From: Microbulbifer okhotskensis
GTDB taxonomy: Bacteria > Pseudomonadota > Gammaproteobacteria > Pseudomonadales > Cellvibrionaceae
Assembly: GCF_023895975.1 (NCBI RefSeq)
Contig: NZ_JALBWM010000047.1
Span: 1 to 32,498 of the forward strand
Reading direction: 5' to 3'
Length of the DNA: 32,498 nucleotides
The position numbers were made by a program, and so were the translations under genes. The notes beneath the pieces were generated by a model. The model was given only the letters and a program-made list of their open reading frames with translations, did not search any database and was not told the DNA's origin. This document shows, one piece after another, positions 24,702 to 32,421 of the stretch (the stretch's first letter is position 1; each line of letters begins with the position of its first letter).

Positions 24702-25688
24702 GTGTCCAGTGGAGAGTTACTAGCAGAGGTCGAGGAGCAGGTGCTGGCTGAAGTTGCAGCGAGCGATGGCGAGGCTTCTGTTCTGGCTGGCGAGCAGGTC
24801 TTGCAGAGCCAGGACTCAGTTGACGAGGATCCCCCTCTCGCCTTGGTACAGGGCGAAATCTTTAACGACCTTCCTCAGGATCTCTTTATTCCGCCGGATG
24901 CCCTTGAAGTTGTTTTGGAAGCCTTTGAAGGGCCTCTGGATCTGCTTCTGTATCTGATTCGACGCCAAAACCTGGATATTCTCGAAATCAACGTTGCGGA
25001 CATCACCCACCAATACATGTCGTATGTGGATATGATGACGGCAATTCGCTTTGAGTTGGCGGCTGAGTACTTGGTAATGGCAGCCATGTTGGCGGAAATC
25101 AAGTCGCGCATGTTGTTGCCGCGACCGCCAGCTTCTGAAGAAGAGGAGGGTGAGGACCCTCGCGCTGCTTTGATTCGTCGCCTACAAGAGTATGAGCGCT
25201 TTAAGGCTGCGGCTGAAGACTTGGATGAGATCCCCCGTGTTGGTCGGGACATTCACCAGGCCAGCGCCGAGAGCCCCGACCGCAGTATCATGCGCCCTGA
25301 CCCGGATGTGGACTTGAAAGAAGTACTGGTGGCCCTGGCTGATGTACTGCGGCGTGCAGATATGTTTGAAAGCCACCAAGTTGAGCGAGAGAGGTTGTCC
25401 ACACGGGAGCGAATGACCCAGGTATTGGATAGAATACGTCACGGTCAGTTTGTGCCTTTTGTCAGTCTTTTTACGGTTGATGAGGGGCGGCTGGGTGTTG
25501 TGGTTACTTTTTTGGCGGTGATGGAGTTGGTCAAAGAGTCCCTGGTGGAGTTGGTGCAGAATGAAGCCTTTGGTTCCATTCATGTGCGAGCTGCTACGCA
25601 GGCTGATGAAAGCGACACCGAAAATGAACTGGCGGACCTGGAAGATGAAGTTGCGGGTCCGGTAGAAGAGGTTTTGGCGGATACCTAG
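24702..25688 (+). CDS. scpA: Segregation and condensation protein A (kleisin)
   Basis: The 328-residue kleisin bridges the SMC heads and, with ScpB, forms the bacterial condensin that loads at parS and organises the chromosome. The core begins with EAFEGPLDLLLYLIRRQNLDI (from about residue 72), followed by ITHQYMSYV, EYLVMAAMLAEIKSRMLLPRP and a C-terminal winged helix with VVVTFLAVMELVKES that contacts SMC. It carries an acidic N-terminal extension of about 70 residues and an acidic C-terminal tail, both beyond the usual 230-280 residue core. Start is GTG, with GAGGG nine bases before it. scpB follows 41 bases later. Confidence 0.95.
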   Translation: MSSGELLAEVEEQVLAEVAASDGEASVLAGEQVLQSQDSVDEDPPLALVQGEIFNDLPQDLFIPPDALEVVLEAFEGPLDLLLYLIRRQNLDILEINVADITHQYMSYVDMMTAIRFELAAEYLVMAAMLAEIKSRMLLPRPPASEEEEGEDPRAALIRRLQEYERFKAAAEDLDEIPRVGRDIHQASAESPDRSIMRPDPDVDLKEVLVALADVLRRADMFESHQVERERLSTRERMTQVLDRIRHGQFVPFVSLFTVDEGRLGVVVTFLAVMELVKESLVELVQNEAFGSIHVRAATQADESDTENELADLEDEVAGPVEEVLADT

Positions 25689-25729
25689 GAATCGCCAGAC
25701 AACTTATCTGAGTTAGAAGTTATTAGAAA

Positions 25730-26887
25730 ATGACAATCGCTCCGGAATTACTGCGCAAAATTGTCGAAGGGGCCCTGTTGGCTGCGGGTCAGCCTCTCAG
25801 TGAAGATAAGTTACTGTCTTTGCTGGACGAAGCTGAGCAGCCAACCAAGACCACTTTGAGAGACGTGCTCGAAGAGATTGCCCAGAACTGTGCGGGGCGC
25901 GGATTCGAGTTGAAAAAGGTTGCAAGCGGCTGGCGCTTTCAGGTACCTGAAGACCTGGCTCCATGGGTCAATCGTCTCTGGGAAGAAAAAGCGCAGCGAT
26001 ATTCTCGCGCAACCTTGGAAACCCTCGCCATTATTGCCTATCGCCAGCCGGTGACTCGCGGTGATATCGAGGAGATTCGCGGCGTTGCAGTGAGTTCCCA
26101 GATTGTTAGGACCCTATTGGAGCGGGGTTGGATCAAGGTAGTGGGGCAGCGGGATGTGCCGGGGAAACCGTCCCTTTATGCCACAACGCGTGAGTTTCTC
26201 GATTACTTTAATTTGAGCACCCTGGATGGCTTGCCGACTTTGGCGGAGATTCGGGATATCGAGAGTTTCAATCAAATCCTGGAGCAGGAGGGATTGCCCG
26301 CAGAGCAGGCAGCGCCTTCTGTTGGGGCCCCAGATGCTGAGGCCGATTCGAGGGGGCAGGCAGCGCCAGATTTAGCGAGTGAAACTGAAGCTTCCCCCGC
26401 TGAGTCATTATCAGAAAGTGATGATGAAGTGGATGATGCTTTGGTGGCGTCTCTGGCGGATGTAATTGAGGCTGAGGCAGTGGCGTCAGACTTACCTGAA
26501 GGAGACCCGCTGGAGTTGAGTGAAGAGGTAGTGGCCGACATAGGTATTGGGACTGAAACAGAAGCGGGTGAACTCGCAGAAGAGGAAGACCCGGTGGAAG
26601 TTGCAGTAACTCAGGTTGAGCGGCAATTGGCAGAGAGTGACTCTGCAGAGTTGGTTGAGCCGAATGCTGGCACTGATTACAGTGGAGAAAGTGAAATTGA
26701 AAGCAGCGCAGAGTCGCTGCAGGTAGAGGAAGAGAGCGAGGCCTCTCTGGCGGCGACACTGCCTCCCAGCAGTATGTTTGCCGAAGGCGACACGGTCGAC
26801 AATTCCGCCGAGGAGCCGGCGGCAGGGAGTACTGATGTCGATGAAGATTCCAAAGAAGTAGTACAAGTGGAAAACACCACCTTATGA
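25730..26887 (+). CDS. scpB: Segregation and condensation protein B with long acidic tail
   Basis: Residues 1-190 are a standard ScpB: two winged-helix domains with LRKIVEGALLAAGQPLS, FELKKVASGWRFQV, LETLAIIAYRQPVTRGDIEEIRG (written as shorter known segments ETLAIIAYRQPVTR and GDIEEIRG) and KPSLYATTREFLDYF. ScpB dimers bind ScpA within the SMC complex. Residues 191-385 form a low-complexity tail dominated by Glu, Asp, Ser and Ala with no predicted fold, roughly doubling the protein. The stop overlaps the rluB start (ATGA), so the two are coupled. The ribosome site is weak. The opposite strand shows a long open frame over the tail, which is a composition artefact. Confidence 0.95.
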   Translation: MTIAPELLRKIVEGALLAAGQPLSEDKLLSLLDEAEQPTKTTLRDVLEEIAQNCAGRGFELKKVASGWRFQVPEDLAPWVNRLWEEKAQRYSRATLETLAIIAYRQPVTRGDIEEIRGVAVSSQIVRTLLERGWIKVVGQRDVPGKPSLYATTREFLDYFNLSTLDGLPTLAEIRDIESFNQILEQEGLPAEQAAPSVGAPDAEADSRGQAAPDLASETEASPAESLSESDDEVDDALVASLADVIEAEAVASDLPEGDPLELSEEVVADIGIGTETEAGELAEEEDPVEVAVTQVERQLAESDSAELVEPNAGTDYSGESEIESSAESLQVEEESEASLAATLPPSSMFAEGDTVDNSAEEPAAGSTDVDEDSKEVVQVENTTL

Positions 26888-27750
26888 GTGATGGTACCCC
26901 GCCAGCAGGCGAAAAGTTACAGAAAGTATTGGCGCGTACGGGCTTGGGTTCGCGGCGTGAAATGGAGCGCGCGATCGATGCAGGCCGCGTGACCCTAAAT
27001 GGCAAAGTGGCGGAACTCGGAGAGCGGGTAACCGACGCGGATCATATTGAGTTCGATGGTAAGCGTCTGCCCTCAGCAGAGGCAAATCGATGCCGGGTAA
27101 TGCTTTACAATAAGCCGGTAGGCGAAATTTGTTCCCGGCATGACCCTGAGGGGCGCCCCACGGTATACGATCGCTTGCCCCGGTTAAAAACAGGTCGATG
27201 GATTTCTGTCGGGAGGCTGGATTTCAATACCAGTGGCCTGCTTCTGTTTACCAATAGCGGTGAGTTGGCGAACAAGTTGATGCATCCATCCTCGGTGATC
27301 GATCGGGAGTATCTGGTGCGCATTCAGGGCGACGTAGATGATGAGATGAAACGGCGTCTGCTCAAAGGGGTGTTGCTCGACGAGGGGTCGGCTCGCTTCA
27401 CTGATATTGTGGAGAGCGGCGGTGAGGGCAGGAATCGCTGGTTCTATTGTGTGGTAATGGAAGGCAGGAACCGTGAGGTACGCCGTCTGTGGGAATCTCA
27501 AGGAGTGAGAGTCAGCCGCCTGAAACGGGTGCGTTACGGCAGTGTCTTTATTCCTTCCCATGTGCGTGTAGGTCAGTGGATCGAGATGGAACCCCGTGAA
27601 ATCGATGATCTCTGTGTTACTGCGGGAATGCCAAAACTGGGACAGCGCCCGTTGACCCAGGGCGAAAAGCAAACCCTGGAGCGCCAGCGCAGGAAATTGA
27701 GAAAGTCGCCAGCGCCCGCGGCACGGCGAAGCCGGCCGAAACTGACTTAG
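26884..27750 (+). CDS. rluB: 23S rRNA pseudouridine(2605) synthase
   Basis: The 288-residue enzyme isomerises U2605 in helix 93 of 23S rRNA. An S4 RNA-binding domain occupies about 9-56 (KLQKVLARTGLGSRREMERAI) in shorter form KVLARTGLGSRREME, and the RsuA-type catalytic domain contains GRLDFNTSGLLLFTN (110-124) with catalytic Asp113, plus EYLVRIQG and GRNREVRRLWES. The C-terminus after about 255 is basic (Arg/Lys rich), as in RluB. ATG overlaps the scpB stop by four bases; pairing of scpAB with rluB is widely conserved. A strong terminator follows directly. Confidence 0.96.
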   Translation: MSDGTPPAGEKLQKVLARTGLGSRREMERAIDAGRVTLNGKVAELGERVTDADHIEFDGKRLPSAEANRCRVMLYNKPVGEICSRHDPEGRPTVYDRLPRLKTGRWISVGRLDFNTSGLLLFTNSGELANKLMHPSSVIDREYLVRIQGDVDDEMKRRLLKGVLLDEGSARFTDIVESGGEGRNRWFYCVVMEGRNREVRRLWESQGVRVSRLKRVRYGSVFIPSHVRVGQWIEMEPREIDDLCVTAGMPKLGQRPLTQGEKQTLERQRRKLRKSPAPAARRSRPKLT

Positions 27751-27754
27751 AATG

Positions 27755-27784
27755 AAAAAAGCCCGCTGATGCGGGCTTTTTTTT
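27755..27784. terminator. Bidirectional terminator between rluB and the SRPBCC gene
   Basis: GCCCGC (27761-27766), loop TGAT and GCGGGC (27771-27776) are flanked by six A before and eight T after, so it can end rluB transcripts on plus and the convergent SRPBCC transcript on minus. Confidence 0.95.
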
Positions 27785-27805
27785 GCTGGATTTTTTGCCT
27801 GACAG

Positions 27806-28471
27806 TTATTGTTCGTTTTCCGGTGTCTCGCCGGCCTCCTCGGTATCCTGGTCGCGCAGCTCAGATTGCACACCCTGTGGGCCACCACCCATTGCGTCAT
27901 CTACATCGGAGGGAATACCTGAAGCCGAATTGGAGGAGGGGCTGTTTTCAGGGGCGGTTTCCACCAGGTTTTTCAGTTTTTCCAGTCCTTGCTCGTAGGA
28001 CTCGCCCACCATTTTTTTCACTGCCAGGCCCATCCAGCGCTCTCGAGGGCCGCCACCCGTGTCGCTGTGGAAGCTCCAGGTAATCTGGGTGCCGCCATCT
28101 TTTGGTTCCAGCTGGAATTCCGCAGTTGCCTGGCTGCCGTCACCAAACTCAAGCTTGGTTGCCACTACCGAGTCTTTCTTGCTGGCAAAAATTGTCTGGC
28201 TGCCGCTTCCAGCTTCGGAATTCTCTCCGCGCCAAGTCATTTTGGCACCGATACCTTCTTGGGGCCCGCTGTACTCGTAAAGTACGGAAGGATCGATATT
28301 TCGCCAAGGGGACCACTCGTTGAACTTGTGAAAGTTGTTGAGGTAGGGAAAGACCGTATGCGGTGGTTTGTCGATAAATATACTGCGATAAACCGTGACC
28401 TCTCGGGGAAACAGGTAACCCGCGAGCAGGAGAAGTGCGAGAACAATCAGGATGTAAATAATCCAGCGCAT
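27806..28471 (-). CDS. SRPBCC family membrane-anchored protein
   Basis: The 221-residue protein has an N-terminal membrane segment (about 4-20), then a START/Bet v1-like (SRPBCC, polyketide-cyclase-like) domain (about 25-170): VYRSIFIDKPPHTVFPYL, KFNEWSPW, GIGAKMTWRGE and TQITWSFHSDTGG are the recurring segments of this family, which forms a hydrophobic ligand pocket. Residues 171-221 are a disordered acidic tail (Glu, Asp, Ser, Pro). It ends in the bidirectional terminator facing rluB. Start supported by AAAGGA about eight bases upstream. Ligand and role are unknown. Confidence 0.85.
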   Translation of the reverse strand: MRWIIYILIVLALLLLAGYLFPREVTVYRSIFIDKPPHTVFPYLNNFHKFNEWSPWRNIDPSVLYEYSGPQEGIGAKMTWRGENSEAGSGSQTIFASKKDSVVATKLEFGDGSQATAEFQLEPKDGGTQITWSFHSDTGGGPRERWMGLAVKKMVGESYEQGLEKLKNLVETAPENSPSSNSASGIPSDVDDAMGGGPQGVQSELRDQDTEEAGETPENEQ

Positions 28472-28560
28472 AGCGGGTTCCTTTGCTAATTGCAGGTGCC
28501 GAAAATCTACCGCCAGTTAATTCATGGCGGTAGAGATGGTTATATTAGCTGCTGTGCCGC

Positions 28561-29937
28561 TTAATCGTCAGTGATATGTAGCAGTGGCAGCTTTATCTCG
28601 ACACAGAGTCCCGCTTCTGCGCTGTTTTGCGCACTGATGCTGCCTCCGTGGTGGAGAATGGTTCGCTGGGCAATGGCAAGCCCTAGGCCGATGCCGCCAC
28701 TTTCTCGGGTGCGCGCGCTATCGGTTCGGTAGAAGGGACGGAAAATTGCTTGCAACTCTTCATCAGCTACGCCAGCACCGGTATCGACCACCGATATTGT
28801 ACAGCGGTCAGTCGATGCCTGAATGGAAACGCTCACCTGACCACCCTCGGGGCTGTACTTGATCGCGTTGCGCAGGATATTTTCCAGTGCGGCGGTCAGG
28901 GAGCTGCCCCGTGTTGCCACGAGTAATTCTTCTCCCTCGGAGTTCACAATAATCTGCAGGTTTTTGTCTGTCGCTTCGTTATGCAGGTCTTCGGCCAGCG
29001 CGTCAATCAAACTATTGGCTTCCACAACATCATCCAGGGGGCGCTGCTCCTGGGTGCTGATAGGGAGTGAGAGCACGTCGGCGATAATATCTTCCAGGTA
29101 GTCGGCGGCCTTGCCGATCTTGTCTAGCTCGGTATCGAGTCCTTGCACGTGCTTCTGCCGGGCAATGGCGAGTGCGACTTGCAGGCGCGCAAGGGGCGAG
29201 CGCAATTCGTGGGAGACATCTTTGATCAGGCGGCGTTGTTCCGACATTGACCCCTGAAGCTGGGCGGTCATTGAGTCGAAATCTAGTGCCAGATCGGTCA
29301 GTTCATCATTGCGGGATTTTAGCGACGGGGTGACGCGATAGTCCAACTCCCCCGCAGCCACACGCTTGGTGGCTGCACGCAATTGATCGAGAGGGCGGCT
29401 CAGGTAGCGGGCCAGCCAGTAGCACGCGACGCCGGAGGCGATCATCGATAGCAGCAGCATGGGCCAGAAATTACGCCATAGAAAACGCAGTAGCAGGCCT
29501 TCCTTACTATCGCCGGCAACCAAAACGATACGCAGGGGGTCACCGGTGCGCAGGGGAAGGAAAAAGCCCACGGTCGGTTTCTTATTGATAAGCTTGTGCG
29601 CTTCACGATTGCGGTAGTCGAGGCTTTCGATCAAGGGTTTCATGCTGGAAGGCACCGGTCGGCCAAGGATGTCATTTCCCTGTTGGTCCACCGCGTAGAC
29701 CCGACGTTTAACTTTTTTCGGCGCATTTTCGAGCCAGTGCTGGAACTGTTCGGGGCCGTGGCGACGCGTGATCCGCATGTTGCGCATCACTTCGCGAAAC
29801 AGGGCGGGGCCCTCCCAGCGTTCCTCCTGCCTGGGATCGCCAAACTCACCAAAGTGAGTGATGTAAATGGCGGCCACGACCATCACCATGGCGGTAATCC
29901 AGGCACCGAAAAAAATCTTCCAGAAAATACTGCGCAT
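28561..29937 (-). CDS. cpxA: Envelope-stress sensor histidine kinase, CpxA-like
   Basis: The 458-residue kinase has two membrane segments (about 8-28 and 157-177) enclosing a periplasmic sensor of about 130 residues, then a HAMP domain (about 178-232), a dimerisation domain with phospho-His243 in KDVSHELRSPLARL, and a catalytic ATPase domain with N-box LENILRNAIKYSP (351-363), DTGAGV (385-390) and GGIGLGLAI (414-422). All motifs are complete. The RSPLARLQ box and the gene order resemble CpxA. It follows the response-regulator gene by 11 bases and would phosphorylate it. The CpxA name rests on context (divergent CpxP/Spy gene and CpxR-type sites) as well as sequence. Confidence 0.88.
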   Translation of the reverse strand: MRSIFWKIFFGAWITAMVMVVAAIYITHFGEFGDPRQEERWEGPALFREVMRNMRITRRHGPEQFQHWLENAPKKVKRRVYAVDQQGNDILGRPVPSSMKPLIESLDYRNREAHKLINKKPTVGFFLPLRTGDPLRIVLVAGDSKEGLLLRFLWRNFWPMLLLSMIASGVACYWLARYLSRPLDQLRAATKRVAAGELDYRVTPSLKSRNDELTDLALDFDSMTAQLQGSMSEQRRLIKDVSHELRSPLARLQVALAIARQKHVQGLDTELDKIGKAADYLEDIIADVLSLPISTQEQRPLDDVVEANSLIDALAEDLHNEATDKNLQIIVNSEGEELLVATRGSSLTAALENILRNAIKYSPEGGQVSVSIQASTDRCTISVVDTGAGVADEELQAIFRPFYRTDSARTRESGGIGLGLAIAQRTILHHGGSISAQNSAEAGLCVEIKLPLLHITDD

Positions 29938-29948
29938 CGTGGAAAAAC

Positions 29949-30641
29949 CTACTGTTTACTTTGGGTGAGCATATAGCCGGCGCCTCGAATATTGATAATG
30001 AGGTCGCGACTGGCGCCTTTATCTGCAAGCTTTTTGCGAATATTGCTGACGTGGACATCAATTGAGCGGTCGTAGGGCATCAGTTTGCGCCCTAGGGCAC
30101 TCTCTGTGAGAACCTCTTTGCCAACAACTTCACCGGCATGCTGCATCAGCACTTTGAGCACAGCAAACTCGGCGCCGGTCAGGGCCAGAGCCTGATTGTT
30201 CCAATAGCCCTGATGTTCCGCAGGCAGCAGTCGTATTTGCCCGCTGGTCAAACTGTCATCACCTTGTTCGTTTTCCACTCTGCCGCGGCGCAGGACAGCG
30301 CGCAGTCTCGCGGCCAGCTCCCTGGGATTGCAGGGTTTGGGCAGGTAATCGTCTGCCCCCATTTCCAGGCCGACAATGCGGTCTACAGTATCGCCCTTTG
30401 CTGTGAGCATGAGGACGGGGAGAGAGCAGGCCTCTTCGCGCAGTTTGCGAAGAACTTCAAAACCGTTGTGGACCGGCAGCATCACATCCAGTACCAGAGC
30501 ATCAAAGCTTTGACTCTGTGCCAGTTCTAGCCCACGTCCTCCGTCATTGGCGGCGGTTACATCAAAGCCCTCTCCAGTGAGGTACTCCTTTAACAGGTCG
30601 GTGAGTTCGGTGTCGTCGTCAATTAGAAGGATGCGGCTCAT
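29949..30641 (-). CDS. cpxR: OmpR-family response regulator, CpxR-like
   Basis: The 230-residue regulator has a receiver domain (1-118) with acidic pocket DDD (8-10), phospho-acceptor Asp52 in LVLDVMLP, Thr80 and Lys102, followed by an OmpR-type winged helix (about 130-228) with LTGAEFAVLKVLM, DRSIDVHVSNIRKKL and IRGAGYML. The recognition helix DRSIDVHVSNIRKKL matches the CpxR type, consistent with the GTAAA-N5-GTAAA-like sites upstream. GAGAG lies a few bases before the ATG. First gene of the cpxRA operon, divergent from the Spy-like gene; autoregulation is likely from the shared control region. Confidence 0.92.
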   Translation of the reverse strand: MSRILLIDDDTELTDLLKEYLTGEGFDVTAANDGGRGLELAQSQSFDALVLDVMLPVHNGFEVLRKLREEACSLPVLMLTAKGDTVDRIVGLEMGADDYLPKPCNPRELAARLRAVLRRGRVENEQGDDSLTSGQIRLLPAEHQGYWNNQALALTGAEFAVLKVLMQHAGEVVGKEVLTESALGRKLMPYDRSIDVHVSNIRKKLADKGASRDLIINIRGAGYMLTQSKQ

Positions 30642-30667
30642 GGCGTTCTCTCAGTTGCTGTGTGGCC

Positions 30668-30673
30668 ATTATA
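30668..30673 (-). promoter_or_regulatory. Probable -10 of cpxRA
   Basis: A perfect TATAAT on the minus strand lies 27 bases before the cpxR start. No good -35 is found at 16-18 bases, which fits dependence on an activator bound further upstream at the 30714-30758 half-sites. Confidence 0.5.
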
Positions 30674-30713
30674 TGCAAAGCGTTGGCGCTGATTACTGCC
30701 CACGATGAAGCTT

Positions 30714-30758
30714 TTAACCGTTCTTAACAAATGTTTACCGGTGTTTGCCCCCGTTTAC
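30714..30758 (-). promoter_or_regulatory. Five phased CpxR-type half-sites
   Basis: Read on the minus strand, half-sites GTAAA (30754-30758), GCAAA (30744-30748), GTAAA (30734-30738), GTTAA (30724-30728) and GTTAA (30714-30718) follow each other with 5-base spacers, exactly 10 bases apart. The E. coli CpxR box is GTAAA-N5-GTAAA, so 30744-30758 and 30724-30738 each match 9 of 10 positions. The array lies between divergent cpxRA and the Spy-like gene, where it can control both. Confidence 0.75.
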
Positions 30759-30809
30759 ACAAGCCGGGCTTACTATGCAATGACTAAACGCAAGCAAGAG
30801 GACAAAGGG

Positions 30810-31277
30810 ATGAAATACTGGAAGCAGGTACTGGGAAGTTTGACGCTGGCGGGTGTTTTGGTTGCCCCCCTTACGGCAATGGCTTTTGGCGGCGGTGAGG
30901 GACACCAGGGGCGTGGATTTGACCATATGATGCGCCAGTTGGAGCTAACTGAAGGCCAGCAAGCGCAATTGAAAGCCAACCGGGAGAGCACCCGCGAAGC
31001 GAGAATGGCACAGCGCAAGCAACTGATCGAGCTGCGCAAGCAAATTAGTACAGCGATTGAGTCAGGAGCTGACCAGGCAACGCTGGATCAGCTGAGTGAA
31101 GAGTTCGGCAAGCTGAAGGTTCAGGAGATGGCGAACCACAAAAAGATGCGGGAGCAGTTTAAGGCGATTCTGACTGATGAACAGAAAGCCAAGTTAGAGC
31201 AATTAAAGAGTGAGCGTCAAGAAAGTCGTATGAAAAGGCGTGAAGAGCGTTCTTCGAGCCAGGATACTGAGTCCTAG
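30810..31277 (+). CDS. CpxP/Spy-family periplasmic chaperone-like protein
   Basis: The 155-residue product has a signal peptide (VLGSLTLAGVLVAPLTAMA, cleavage before Phe) and a helical domain with two LTxxQ repeats: LTEGQQAQL and LTDEQKAKL, the mark of CpxP/Spy proteins, which are cradle-shaped periplasmic dimers that bind misfolded proteins and, in CpxP, restrain CpxA. The C-terminus is rich in Arg, Glu and Ser. An ATG at 30705 is in frame, but its residues overlap the regulator sites; the ATG at 30810 has GAGGAC...AAAGGG just upstream and starts the signal peptide. Divergent from cpxRA, as cpxP is in E. coli, and probably induced by CpxR. Confidence 0.88.
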   Translation: MKYWKQVLGSLTLAGVLVAPLTAMAFGGGEGHQGRGFDHMMRQLELTEGQQAQLKANRESTREARMAQRKQLIELRKQISTAIESGADQATLDQLSEEFGKLKVQEMANHKKMREQFKAILTDEQKAKLEQLKSERQESRMKRREERSSSQDTES

Positions 31278-31352
31278 CCCCCCAACCCAAGACTCCTTGT
31301 GCGATCCACCGGGTGCACCCTTCCCCAAGGCCCGGTAGGTTCATAATCCTTA

Positions 31353-31378
31353 GCCCCCGCTGCCCCGGGGGCATTTTT
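31353..31378 (+). terminator. Terminator of the Spy-like gene
   Basis: GCCCCCG (31353-31359) and CGGGGGC (31366-31372) form a 7-bp GC stem with a 6-base loop, followed by ATTTTT and further T/C-rich sequence. Confidence 0.85.
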
Positions 31379-31502
31379 CTTTATCTTCTTCCTATTACCC
31401 CTGATTACCCTTGGTAACTTGCTGCGCCCGGATATTGCTGGGAGAATACGCCGCCTTGTAAATGCGTATGTAGTGGCCCGGATCGGGCGGAGAGGGGTAA
31501 CA

Positions 31503-32045
31503 GTGAGTAAAATCGGCTTGTTCTATGGCAGCGACGAGGGAAATACCGAGTCTGTAGCTTTGCGTATCCGCGCCCGCCTTGGTGAAGACAAGGTAGACCT
31601 GTTCGATATCGCCGATGTCACCCAATTGGATATTGCCAATTTCCAGCAGTTGATCTTCGGTATACCGACCTGGGACTTCGGCCAGATTCAATCTGACTGG
31701 GAAGAGTTTTGGGAGGAGGTGCAGGAAATTGATTTTACCGGTAAGACTGTTGCTCTGTTTGGTTTGGGGGATCAGTTTGGTTACGGTGATTATTTCCTAG
31801 ATGCAATGGGGATGCTGAACGACGTGATCGTTGAGCGAGGTGCTGCCGTCATCGGCCATTGGCCCATAGAGGGCTATGAATTTGAGGCTTCCAAAGCTGA
31901 AGTGGCAGGCGAGGCGAAGTTTGTTGGCCTGGCTATAGACGAGGATCAGCAGGAAGAGATGACAGCCGAGCGATTAAACCGATGGTGCCAGCAAATTGCC
32001 GAAGAGTTTGCGCTCGAAGGTGATGTGCTGGAGTTGGATGACTAG
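31503..32045 (+). CDS. Flavodoxin
   Basis: The 180-residue long-chain flavodoxin is a cytosolic FMN electron carrier. It opens with KIGLFYGSDEGNTESVA: the phosphate loop SDEGNTE corresponds to the usual SxTGNT, with Glu at one position. FGIPTWDFGQIQSDWEEFW and LFGLGDQFGYGDYFLDAMG hold the two isoalloxazine-flanking aromatics (Trp and Tyr), and the GYEFEAS loop near 125-135 is the long-chain insertion. Length fits FldA/FldB/FldP proteins (about 175). A longer frame from 31419 exists, but the GTG at 31503 has GGAGAGGGG six to eight bases before it and gives the family's N-terminus. Its partner reductase is not in the window. Confidence 0.92.
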   Translation: MSKIGLFYGSDEGNTESVALRIRARLGEDKVDLFDIADVTQLDIANFQQLIFGIPTWDFGQIQSDWEEFWEEVQEIDFTGKTVALFGLGDQFGYGDYFLDAMGMLNDVIVERGAAVIGHWPIEGYEFEASKAEVAGEAKFVGLAIDEDQQEEMTAERLNRWCQQIAEEFALEGDVLELDD

Positions 32046-32421
32046 CGCCCTGATGAGAAACTCTATGCCCTTCAGCGAATTTTGGCCCTGGTTGGCTGAA
32101 CATACGAATTGTATTGTCAGAGCTGGCAGCAGCGATTCAGTGATTTACGATGATGACGATTACCACTGGCGTTTTGCCTCTGAGGATACGCGTACCAAAC
32201 TGGTCCAGGTAATGCGTGGGAAAAGACCAGTTGCTGAGCTGTTTATCGAGCCTGAGCATATATCTTCTGTGAGGATTTCCCTGGGTGAAGGGGGCGAATT
32301 CAATTTTGATTTGATTGCTGACATTCAGGGCCGAGAACAGATTGTTTACCATTTTGTATTGACGCACGCCTTGGAAGAAATGGATGTTAAGTCACACCCT
32401 GTCCAAGGTAAGTTACATTAA
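32038..32421 (+). CDS. Small conserved-looking protein of unknown function
   Basis: I do not recognise this 127-residue product. It is soluble, acidic (GSSDSVIYDDDDYHWRF patch), and ends in an alternating pattern compatible with beta structure, with no signal peptide, membrane segment or metal motif. Its ATG at 32038 overlaps the last eight bases of the flavodoxin gene (stop TAG 32043-32045) and has GGAG four bases upstream, so it is probably translated in coupling with flavodoxin. ATGs at 32053 and 32065 are possible alternatives, the last giving a MPFSEFWPWL start. Its place after flavodoxin suggests a functional tie, but none can be read from the sequence. Confidence 0.6.
   Translation: MTSALMRNSMPFSEFWPWLAEHTNCIVRAGSSDSVIYDDDDYHWRFASEDTRTKLVQVMRGKRPVAELFIEPEHISSVRISLGEGGEFNFDLIADIQGREQIVYHFVLTHALEEMDVKSHPVQGKLH

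Noticed and set aside
26268..27005. 245-residue minus-strand open frame
   Set aside because: It lies opposite the repetitive acidic tail of scpB; its Pro/Leu/His-rich translation is a shadow of biased codons.
30705..30809. N-terminal extension of the Spy-like protein
   Set aside because: The extra residues lie on the regulatory half-sites and would hide the signal peptide; the ATG at 30810 has a good ribosome site.
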